Of a stretch of DNA of 6,777 bases, positions 1-5,895 are shown one piece after another. Position 1 is the first letter of the stretch; every line of letters starts with the position of its first letter. The stretch is from positions 1 to 6,777 of the forward strand of contig JAKAGC010000216.1 of NCBI GenBank assembly GCA_021817755.1. Reading direction: 5' to 3'. The translations under genes and the position numbers were made by a program. The stretch is from Acidobacteriota bacterium (GTDB lineage: Bacteria > Acidobacteriota > Aminicenantia > UBA2199). A model generated the notes under the pieces. That model saw only the letters and a list, made by a program, of their open reading frames with translations, was not told the origin of the DNA and searched no databases.

Positions 1-469
1 ATAAGGCACATGCAATTACTTTTTCTTCCTGGGATAATTGACTGGCTTCAATTATGACTTTTACCTTGCAAGGGGAAGAGGCGTCAACGACAGCATGAAT
101 ATCTTCATAAACAGTTTTATAATCTTTGGATTTCAAGGCACCGATATTAATGACAGTATCGATTTCAACGGCACCTGCACGAATGGCTTCTTTTGCTTCA
201 AAGGCCTTTGCACGACTGGAAGCGGCACCGAGAGGAAATCCAACGACAGCAATGGGCTTGACACTACTGCCTTTTAGACGTTCGACAACAAGGGGGATAT
301 TGGCTGAATTAACACAAACAGTGGCAAAATTGTAATTGATGGCTTCGTCGCATAAGACGATCAATTGCTCACGGGTGGCATCGGCTTTGAGCATGGTGTG
401 ATCGATCTTGACTGCAAGCTCTTTATCATAATCTTCTTTGGGCTGAACGATTTCTTGTGAATCGGACAT
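1..469 (-). CDS. deoC: Deoxyribose-phosphate aldolase, C-terminus beyond the left edge
   Basis: Cytoplasmic class I aldolase that cleaves 2-deoxy-D-ribose 5-phosphate into glyceraldehyde 3-phosphate and acetaldehyde, the last step of deoxynucleoside catabolism. The window holds the first 156 residues of a protein usually about 220-250 long. Family motifs seen in order: KIDHTMLKADAT (21-32), ATVCVNS (49-55), VVGFPLG (75-81), EIDTVINIGALK (102-113) and KVKVIIEASQL (135-145). Asp104 matches the catalytic Asp102 of E. coli DeoC. The Schiff-base lysine (KTSTG motif) and the second catalytic lysine lie beyond position 1, so activity cannot be fully judged. The ATG at 469-467 is preceded by a strong Shine-Dalgarno, AGGAG, six bases upstream. 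The gene begins 21 bp after the stop of the large secreted-hydrolase gene on the same strand, so it is probably co-transcribed. The identification is secure from the motif order. Confidence 0.95.
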   Translation of the reverse strand, partial: MSDSQEIVQPKEDYDKELAVKIDHTMLKADATREQLIVLCDEAINYNFATVCVNSANIPLVVERLKGSSVKPIAVVGFPLGAASSRAKAFEAKEAIRAGAVEIDTVINIGALKSKDYKTVYEDIHAVVDASSPCKVKVIIEASQLSQEEKVIACAL

Positions 470-475
470 AATTTT

Positions 476-480
476 CTCCT
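476..480 (-). promoter_or_regulatory. Ribosome binding site of deoC
   Basis: On the minus strand AGGAG lies six bases before the ATG at 469. It is the best Shine-Dalgarno match in the window. It fixes the deoC start and shows that deoC has its own strong initiation site despite sitting only 21 bp behind the upstream gene. Confidence 0.75.
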
Positions 481-490
481 TTTAAATACA

Positions 491-3400
491 TTAAAACGTT
501 ATTTCAAACGGACTAACAGGATGATATCCCTTAAGAACGATCTGATCAGCGTTAAAAATTGCCCAGGAGGGGAGGAAATTGTAAACTCTTGTCATTCGGT
601 AGAGTTGAAGAGCGCTATTAGCAATAATAAGGTAAATGGTTTTCTGAGAATTGTATGGATTAGGGAATACAGCAATTAGCCCATCATCGGAACTTCCATA
701 AGTTTTTCCCATCCAGGTGAAATAATTCTTTCCGAATGGGATGGAAAGCTTTTCCATGAGTTGCCGGGTGAAAGTATTATCACTGGGGCTTCCGAGTACT
801 ATAAAATCATGGGTGGCGAGTAAGGTGTTATCAATTTGATTATCTTGGATAACGGGTAAGAGGATTTCGGTAAACTGATCGGCGAGTAAATCCCTGAATC
901 GAAGGGTAAGGGTATGATTGGCTTCGATCTGCTGAGAAGTGCCGTATACAAATAGAATATTATGAAACTCATCGGCATAATTGGGGAAAATATAGAAATT
1001 TTCCCTGGATACGGGGATATCATTCCCGGCATTAAATATAAGTTTAAGGGGTTTTTCTTCACAAGTAAATTCAAATGTTTGCTGGGGTGAAGTGACTTCG
1101 ATTTTTTCCCAACGGGTATTCTTTTGGGTTTCAATGGCGATAGTGGTAAAGAATTGGAAAGGTGTTTGGGCTTGTTTAACATCAAGGGTAACCTTCCAGA
1201 CTTTATCGGTTTGTTGGGTACTAGCGGAAAGGGTGATCTGGGGAAGATCGGAGCGTTCGAGCCATTGGGTGAAAAAGGGTTTAAGGGGCTTACCTGCTAT
1301 CTTTTCTGCTTCAGCAATTATGTTCTGGTTGGTTACAGGTTTTTCTCTATATAGATCATGTATGGTATTCATGAATTGGGAAAAAGCCTGGTTTCCCATC
1401 ATTAAACGAAGCTGGTGAAGGAGGAACGTACCACGGATACGGGGAAACTGATAATGACCGTAAGCATTATAAATTGATTGAGCCTGAACAGGTGCAATAG
1501 GCATTTCACGAGAGGAAACATAGTTTAATTTCAAGTTTAAGTCGGTCAAGAAGTCCCTGGAAGTACTTATATTCTTTGAAGTATCGGAAGAAAACCGTTT
1601 AAGAAACTGCCAATATGCGGCTGTACCACTTATAAACCAATTTTCTTTATTAGAAGCTGGGTATACGGTATTGAACCAGAGGGAACGGGAATCATAAGTA
1701 AAAACGGGTTCAGCAGAACTGGGATTATTATCACGGGGTTTATTTTGGGGTTGTGGTTCAACATATGTTTTTTTCATGGCCTTGAGTTGATCGGCAATAA
1801 AAACGGGACTGACTACAGAATATCCAAGAGAAAGATGGGGTTGTGCACCGGGAAGATCGGGCATTAAACGGTAATCCTTTTGTGGAAATTTTTCACGAAG
1901 GGTGACTTTTCCAAAATGAGCAAGGAACACCATATTACGGGCCATTTCAGTATCGGTGATCTTTCCATCGCAGGCATGGGAGCGATTGATGGGAGAAGAA
2001 GCCCAGAGATTTACACCGGCAATGGCATCAATTTTTCCTTTAAATTTCCGGTAGAAATCGACGAAAGCAAGATCGCGGTTCCATGGACTGAATATAAGAT
2101 CATAGGGGGCATTATCGGGATTGGATAAACATTCTTTTCTTACTTCTTCATCCTTGGGGTTGTTATTACTCCAAAAGAATCCATTGGTATCACCGGGGAA
2201 TTGATGGGAGCTACTGCGCCAGAGTTTATATTTCTTTGTACCGAGAAGGAGGATGGCGGTTTCATTGGTTTTGGCATCTGCAATTAACCAATCATTGGTA
2301 TACATGCCGTTGTTTTTTTGAGTCATGATTTTCACGACATCATCTATAGAAGAGGCATATTGAGCGGCTTTCCGTATGCGGTAGGATTGGGGTGTACCGT
2401 CGCTGTCAAAGGGAGTTTGGCTAACAGTGGTTTCACCAATAACGATACCGGCAGCATTAAGATAAAAATCGGCACCGGAATGAATACCACCGGGAAACGT
2501 TTCATAAACGAGACGGTGACCTTTTTCGGGAACGATATCACACATAACATTCCAATGTACACCGGTGTATCCACTCCACATAAAAATTTGCCCGAATACC
2601 ATATCTCCATTGGGAGTTGCCGGCCCGTTGGCAAGAAAACCGGAACATTTATGCTCCCTCATGGGAATGTTGAGTTCATCTTCGGCCTTGAGGAAGCTCT
2701 TCCCGGTTAATAGATGGGGAGTGGTACGGAGTGAACTCCATACATAACTGATATCGATAGCGGAGTTGATAGCAACGATATCCTGTAAATCGATGGAACG
2801 GCTTTCAAATGCAGCGCCTGCTTTGGCGGCTCCATCGGCTATTCCTTTCATTTCGGTTAGATATTCTTCATCATATTTTCTGAGGAAATATGCATCGGCA
2901 ATATTTCGTATTTGATCCCAACCGTTTACGATGTTATTTTCATTTACCCGAATGGCGGATTTACGTATAAATTCAACTATTTCAGAAGCAAGCAAGTAAC
3001 CGTACTGATAGCCTCTTTCATAGGGTTTACCTTCGATGTGCACAAATATCCAACCTTTGTCGGTATAACGGAAGGCAGGACCAAACCATTTGAGGGTTTC
3101 CATAGGAATATATGAAGAGATATCATCAACTTTCTCAACTTTAATATCATCAAACCAGATTTTACCGACAGCAGCACCGTTAAAACCGACGTTAAGATGA
3201 ACACGGTCTTTGGATTTGGTAGCGATAAAAAGGGTTTCGATTTTTTGCCAATCATTTGTACCGCCTAGGGCAGGAGAATGGTTGGTAAAAGGAAAGGATT
3301 GCATGGCAATACAAGCGGGAACAGAAGTGGGGTAACGGTCTGTTTCCCTGGCTAATGCGGCTTGAGTTTTAACCCAGGCACTAAGGCGGTAAAGATGCCC

Positions 3401-3697
3401 AACCTGTAACGTAGTGGGCTGGGAAATAATTGTACAACTTCCGTATTGAGTGAGTTCTATAGAAATGCTTTTTCCACCGGAATGAAAATTAGCGGTATCG
3501 GTTCTAACCTGTAAGTATGATGGAATTTCTTGGGGTTGAATTGTCCAATCGGAAGGCAGATTATTACTGCCTATTGATTCAAGTCCGGGATTGGACAAAG
3601 GCATTTCTAAATCGCCAGCATTTAGAAATGTTAGAGAACCTGAAAAAAGAACAAACGAAATAAAAATAATAAAAAGAATGGTGGATGATTTTTTCAT
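491..3697 (-). CDS. Secreted multidomain C45-type Ntn-hydrolase fused to a degenerate M1-peptidase-like segment
   Basis: An exported 1068-aa protein. Residues 1-27 form a signal peptide (KK, then a hydrophobic core, likely cut after LNA27); there is no lipobox Cys. Residues 30-190 resemble a CBM4/9-type jelly roll (NPGLE, SGGKSISI, LSAWVK, then VGKIWFDDIKVEKV). Residues 200-640 match C45 autoproteolytic acyltransferases/hydrolases: GKPYERGYQYGYLLASEI (223-240), EEYLTEMKGIADGA (277-290), then HKCSGFLANG with predicted nucleophile Cys351, which in the family becomes the N-terminus after self-cleavage. A Pro/Asn-rich linker (647-663) leads to an M1-peptidase-like segment (about 665-820) without zinc ligands. 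The C-terminal 900-1068 looks alpha/beta (NILFVYGT, FIVLGSPSDN, VFPNPYN). The ATG at 3697 follows GAGG at seven bases. An amide or acyl-ester substrate is likely but unknown; the export route past the inner membrane is not visible. The C45 assignment is fairly sure, the biological role is not. Confidence 0.82.
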   Translation of the reverse strand: MKKSSTILFIIFISFVLFSGSLTFLNAGDLEMPLSNPGLESIGSNNLPSDWTIQPQEIPSYLQVRTDTANFHSGGKSISIELTQYGSCTIISQPTTLQVGHLYRLSAWVKTQAALARETDRYPTSVPACIAMQSFPFTNHSPALGGTNDWQKIETLFIATKSKDRVHLNVGFNGAAVGKIWFDDIKVEKVDDISSYIPMETLKWFGPAFRYTDKGWIFVHIEGKPYERGYQYGYLLASEIVEFIRKSAIRVNENNIVNGWDQIRNIADAYFLRKYDEEYLTEMKGIADGAAKAGAAFESRSIDLQDIVAINSAIDISYVWSSLRTTPHLLTGKSFLKAEDELNIPMREHKCSGFLANGPATPNGDMVFGQIFMWSGYTGVHWNVMCDIVPEKGHRLVYETFPGGIHSGADFYLNAAGIVIGETTVSQTPFDSDGTPQSYRIRKAAQYASSIDDVVKIMTQKNNGMYTNDWLIADAKTNETAILLLGTKKYKLWRSSSHQFPGDTNGFFWSNNNPKDEEVRKECLSNPDNAPYDLIFSPWNRDLAFVDFYRKFKGKIDAIAGVNLWASSPINRSHACDGKITDTEMARNMVFLAHFGKVTLREKFPQKDYRLMPDLPGAQPHLSLGYSVVSPVFIADQLKAMKKTYVEPQPQNKPRDNNPSSAEPVFTYDSRSLWFNTVYPASNKENWFISGTAAYWQFLKRFSSDTSKNISTSRDFLTDLNLKLNYVSSREMPIAPVQAQSIYNAYGHYQFPRIRGTFLLHQLRLMMGNQAFSQFMNTIHDLYREKPVTNQNIIAEAEKIAGKPLKPFFTQWLERSDLPQITLSASTQQTDKVWKVTLDVKQAQTPFQFFTTIAIETQKNTRWEKIEVTSPQQTFEFTCEEKPLKLIFNAGNDIPVSRENFYIFPNYADEFHNILFVYGTSQQIEANHTLTLRFRDLLADQFTEILLPVIQDNQIDNTLLATHDFIVLGSPSDNTFTRQLMEKLSIPFGKNYFTWMGKTYGSSDDGLIAVFPNPYNSQKTIYLIIANSALQLYRMTRVYNFLPSWAIFNADQIVLKGYHPVSPFEITF
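1208..1699 (-). other. Degenerate peptidase M1-like segment within the secreted hydrolase
   Basis: Residues 667-830 of the 1068-aa protein follow the second half of an M1 (gluzincin) catalytic domain. Residues 667-691 align without gaps to the M1 zinc signature (HEXXH, 18 residues, then E), keeping W674, N676, P680, W687 and G691, but HEXXH reads TYDSR and the distal Glu is Ser690. The later helical part keeps the M1 pattern: RGTFLLHQLRLMMGNQAF (755-772), then a run ending FFTQWLERSDLP (808-819). The usual catalytic Tyr in the PYEKG-like motif appears as Arg753 (FPRIRG). The N-terminal half of an M1 peptidase is absent. The segment is therefore predicted not to be a peptidase; a binding or structural role is inferred. 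The alignment was made by eye from memory of the family. Confidence 0.65.
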
Positions 3698-3802
3698 TGA
3701 TTAACCTCGTGTCGTTTTGGATAATGGGTTGAAATGAGAATTAATGTTTTTTTTTGCATGCCTGGTTACAAAATACAATTTACTTTCTAATAAAATAGTA
3801 AA
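3698..3802 (-). promoter_or_regulatory. 5' region of the secreted-hydrolase/deoC unit
   Basis: About 105 bp lie between the terminator and the ATG at 3697. Because the terminator closes the upstream gene, a promoter for the hydrolase/deoC unit is expected here on the minus strand. The region is AT-rich, with a run of nine T on the plus strand at 3747-3755. I find no convincing -35/-10 pair. A Shine-Dalgarno-like GAGG (3705-3708) lies seven bases before the start. The existence of a promoter is inferred from context, not from a recognised box. Confidence 0.4.
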
Positions 3803-3833
3803 ACCGGGAACACGAATTGGCTATGTTCCCGGT
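3803..3833 (-). terminator. Intrinsic terminator downstream of the phosphoglycerate dehydrogenase gene
   Basis: A perfect 10-bp inverted repeat, ACCGGGAACA and TGTTCCCGGT, encloses an 11-base loop. On the minus strand it is followed by TTTTACTATTTTATT, a moderate U-tract. It begins 48 bases after the dehydrogenase stop codon and should separate that gene from the secreted-hydrolase gene downstream. The plus-strand flank is not T-rich, so it is directional for leftward transcription. Confidence 0.85.
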
Positions 3834-3881
3834 CATATAATACTTAAATTCAAAGATAACTATAATTTCTAAAGATAATGT

Positions 3882-4808
3882 TTACTTATTGACCTGGAAA
3901 GTAGTATCGCCTTTTTCAAGGAAGTTGATGATCTGTTTAATAGCGGCAATACCAGCATTGTTGTTGGCTTCTTCGGTTTGAGCACCAAGTTTTTTGGCTG
4001 TAAAGAAGCAACGGTCGGGGTATTTCTGAGAGAGTTCTTCCCTGCATTTGGGTGCGACATCGGCTCCATAAAAGAAGTCTTTTCTTTCTTCAAATATTTT
4101 AAGAAGAGAGGGTTCATCGATGACTTCTTCTCTGGCAGAGTTGATAAGAGTGGCACCTTTTTTGGTTTTGGAGAGAAGATCATAATTAATTGAATTTAAA
4201 GTTTCTTTTGTTTTGGGAATATGAAGAGAGATATAATCGCAGGTAGTGTAAAGTGCTTCTACAGAATCAACGGGGTTTACGCCTTCGGCTTTCATTTTAT
4301 CTTTATCTACAAAAGGATCATAGGCAAAAACTTCCATGCCGAATCCTTTAGCGATGGCATTGACTGCACGGCCAACATACCCGTAAGCATGAAGTCCGAG
4401 TTTTTTCCCACGTAATTCGGTACCGGATTTCCCTGAATAGTTGCGTCTTGCAAGGTTCAGCATAATACCGAAAACTGCTTCGGCAACTGCGTTAGAGTTT
4501 TGTCCGGGTGTATTCATTGCAACAATCCCCCGTTCTTTAGATGCGGCGAGATCGATATTATCATATCCAGCGCCGGCGCGAACGACAATTTTTAATTGGT
4601 TAGCGGCTGCGATTACTTCGGCATTGACAATATCGCTCCGTATTATCATGGCATCTGCATCCGCAACAGCTTTTAATAAATCGTTACGGTCAGTATAATT
4701 TTCCAATAATACTATTTCATAACCGGCTTCGCCGCCGATTTTTTTAATGGCTGCCACTGCATCCTTGGCAAAAGGTTTTTCGGTTGCGACTAAAACTTTT
4801 TTTGACAT
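3882..4808 (-). CDS. serA: D-3-phosphoglycerate dehydrogenase, short ACT-less type with active-site lysine
   Basis: Oxidises 3-phosphoglycerate to 3-phosphohydroxypyruvate with NAD, the first step of phosphorylated serine synthesis, in the cytoplasm. At 308 aa it has only the substrate- and nucleotide-binding domains, without the C-terminal ACT/ASB domains of longer SerA proteins. Visible motifs: VVRAGAGYDNID (75-86), NTPGQNSNAVAE (99-110), nucleotide-binding HAYGYVGR (140-147, with Ala141 at the first Gly of GxGxxG), Asp164 after the second beta strand, and NSAREEVIDE (223-232) with catalytic Arg226. The segment normally read as TPHxGAST is TAKKLGAQT (270-278), putting Lys273 where most family members have the catalytic His. 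This is the type III, lysine-bearing form known from Entamoeba and Bacteroidetes-like bacteria. The acid partner (Glu) is not assigned with confidence. GGGGTGA just before the ATG supports the start. Another 2-hydroxyacid dehydrogenase activity is possible but less likely. Confidence 0.88.
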   Translation of the reverse strand: MSKKVLVATEKPFAKDAVAAIKKIGGEAGYEIVLLENYTDRNDLLKAVADADAMIIRSDIVNAEVIAAANQLKIVVRAGAGYDNIDLAASKERGIVAMNTPGQNSNAVAEAVFGIMLNLARRNYSGKSGTELRGKKLGLHAYGYVGRAVNAIAKGFGMEVFAYDPFVDKDKMKAEGVNPVDSVEALYTTCDYISLHIPKTKETLNSINYDLLSKTKKGATLINSAREEVIDEPSLLKIFEERKDFFYGADVAPKCREELSQKYPDRCFFTAKKLGAQTEEANNNAGIAAIKQIINFLEKGDTTFQVNK

Positions 4809-4967
4809 ATGTCACCCCTTTTATTTGATTTACACAAAAAATAAAATTTTATTTTGTTCATCTTCATTTTTCCTGAGTACATTTGATTTTAATCTATTGC
4901 ATATTGTTTGTCAAACAAAAAAAACGGGGGACTTGATTAAATAAAGGGAATGTGTTAAAACAAAACT
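4809..4967. promoter_or_regulatory. Divergent intergenic region with two perfect palindromes
   Basis: These 159 bp separate the leftward serA start from the rightward operon, so promoters for both directions are expected here. Two perfect inverted repeats are visible: an 18-bp all-AT palindrome, AAAATAAAATTTTATTTT, at 4838-4855 (30 bp upstream of serA), and TTGTTTG-T-CAAACAA at 4904-4918. The second overlaps a -35-like TTGTCA (4908-4913) on the plus strand, though no well-spaced -10 follows. The serA Shine-Dalgarno (GGGGTGA, minus strand, 4812-4818) is clear. The only purine run before the plus-strand ATG (GGGA, 4946-4949) lies about 18 bases away, too far for a good ribosome binding site. 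Operator function is inferred from symmetry and position only. Confidence 0.4.
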
Positions 4968-5315
4968 ATGGAAATTACGTTAACTACGACGGCGCAAACG
5001 CAATTGAACCTGATAACAGAGGTTAATTCAAACGGAACAGGCTTCTTATTGGGACAGGATATTGGGCGATTTCGCATTATCGAGAGTATACTTCGGGTTG
5101 ATTTTACAGAGACCACGATAGATGATATCTATTCAAGAATGGTACAGAAAACAGGGAGTAAACTGCTTGGAGTATTTTTCCACAATATAAAACCTTTCCA
5201 TAATGAATGGCTCTGGGAAGATATTATACTTGAAATAATAAACAACGAACCTTTATTCTACAAATACGATCCTGAAAAGGGACCTGTCAGAGTTAACATA
5301 AGTGAGGAAACATGA
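4968..5315 (+). CDS. Hypothetical 115-aa protein, possible degenerate JAB/MPN fold
   Basis: I do not recognise this small cytoplasmic protein with confidence; it has no signal peptide or membrane segment. Its reading frame is credible because its stop overlaps the start of the AMMECR1-family gene by 4 bp (ATGA, 5312-5315), which suggests translational coupling. The order of elements recalls a JAB/MPN domain: GFLLGQ (25-30), then beta-like RFRIIESILRVDF (34-46), a polar stretch with a helix (DDIYSRMVQKTGS, 52-64), then LLGVFFHNIKPFHNEWLWED (66-85), the place where JAMM proteases carry VGWYHSHP...S..D. Here only one His follows the strand, and the N-terminal Glu and the H-x-H pair are missing, so metalloprotease activity is not expected. 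The MPN idea is weak; the protein could equally be an unrelated alpha/beta family. The ATG at 4968 lacks a clear Shine-Dalgarno. Confidence 0.7.
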   Translation: MEITLTTTAQTQLNLITEVNSNGTGFLLGQDIGRFRIIESILRVDFTETTIDDIYSRMVQKTGSKLLGVFFHNIKPFHNEWLWEDIILEIINNEPLFYKYDPEKGPVRVNISEET

Positions 5316-5875
5316 CTTTTGAAGATTCATATACGTTAGACGAAAAAAAAATGCTTCTGCAACTGGCGAGGGAAACAATTTCAAATTACCTTGAAAAGGG
5401 TTCAAAAAAATATCCTGAAACGGATTCGAAAGCACTAAAAGAAAAGCGGGGAGTATTTGTAACCTTGCATAAACGTGGAGATTTACGAGGATGCATCGGA
5501 TACCCGCTACCTATAAAACCATTAATCGAAGCAGTAGTGGACAATGCGATCGCCTCTTCGACGGAAGACCCGAGATTCCCATCTGTTACACTGAAAGAAT
5601 TAAAAGATATAGATATTGAAATCTCCATCCTGACTGTCCCACAAAGAGTATCGAATTACAATGACGTGGTAGTTGGAAGAGACGGCATTATTATCGGTAA
5701 AGGTGGGAGGCGAGGATTATTACTTCCGCAAGTTCCGGTTGAACAGGAATGGGATCTTGAAGAATATATCTCGCATGGTTGTTTGAAAGCAGGTTTACGG
5801 ATGGATGAATGGAGAAGAGGAGTAGAGATCGAAACATTCCAGGGTATTGTTTTCGGTGAAAAAGAACTGCTCTAA
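5312..5875 (+). CDS. AMMECR1-domain protein
   Basis: A 187-aa cytoplasmic protein spanning essentially one whole AMMECR1 domain, a family conserved from archaea to humans with no settled biochemical role. Diagnostic motifs: RGVFVTL (46-52), the hallmark LRGCIGYPLPIKPL (58-71), AIASSTEDPRFPSV (79-92), ELKDIDIEISILT (96-108), GIIIGKGGRRGLLLPQVPVE (125-144) and CLKAGLRMDEW (157-167). The conserved Cys61 and Arg59 are intact. In many prokaryotes this domain is encoded beside a MEMO1-like protein and a radical SAM protein (AmmeMemoRadiSam); neither partner is visible here. The gene starts inside the stop codon of the 115-aa gene, with GAGG (5304-5307) four bases before its ATG, and is followed after 20 bp by the thiouridylase gene, so the three probably share a transcript. 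Family identification is secure; function is unknown. Confidence 0.93.
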   Translation: MTFEDSYTLDEKKMLLQLARETISNYLEKGSKKYPETDSKALKEKRGVFVTLHKRGDLRGCIGYPLPIKPLIEAVVDNAIASSTEDPRFPSVTLKELKDIDIEISILTVPQRVSNYNDVVVGRDGIIIGKGGRRGLLLPQVPVEQEWDLEEYISHGCLKAGLRMDEWRRGVEIETFQGIVFGEKELL

Positions 5876-5895
5876 CTTAAATTACTTTTAATAAA

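Noticed and set aside
38..335. Small plus-strand open frames near the left edge
   Set aside because: They are antisense to deoC, whose motifs run uninterrupted on the minus strand from 469 to position 1.
799..1418. Overlapping open frames on both strands inside the large gene (up to 128 residues)
   Set aside because: They are alternative frames of the secreted protein's C-terminal half. Their translations are of low complexity (rich in Ser, Pro, Lys and Leu) and the real frame is continuous with no sign of frameshift.
2318..2710. 130-residue open frame on the plus strand
   Set aside because: It lies wholly antisense to the C45 domain of the large secreted protein, whose motifs are convincing; its translation shows no recognisable domain and it has no supported start site.
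3616..3697. Possible lipoprotein signal on the large secreted protein
   Set aside because: The hydrophobic N-terminus is followed by LNAGD with no Cys near the cleavage site, so an ordinary signal peptidase I site fits better.
3747..3755. Run of nine T in the hydrolase upstream region, considered as a terminator tail
   Set aside because: No G+C-rich hairpin sits directly before it on the plus strand, and on the minus strand it is a run of A. The true terminator is the hairpin at 3803-3833.
4824..4889. Direct repeat TTTGATTT at 4824-4831 and 4882-4889
   Set aside because: Eight bases in very AT-rich sequence, just two copies with no helical-phase logic; chance is the simpler explanation.
5312..5875. 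A complete AmmeMemoRadiSam gene set
   Set aside because: Only the AMMECR1 member is present. The neighbouring 115-aa protein is not MEMO1-like, and no radical SAM CxxxCxxC protein is encoded in the window.
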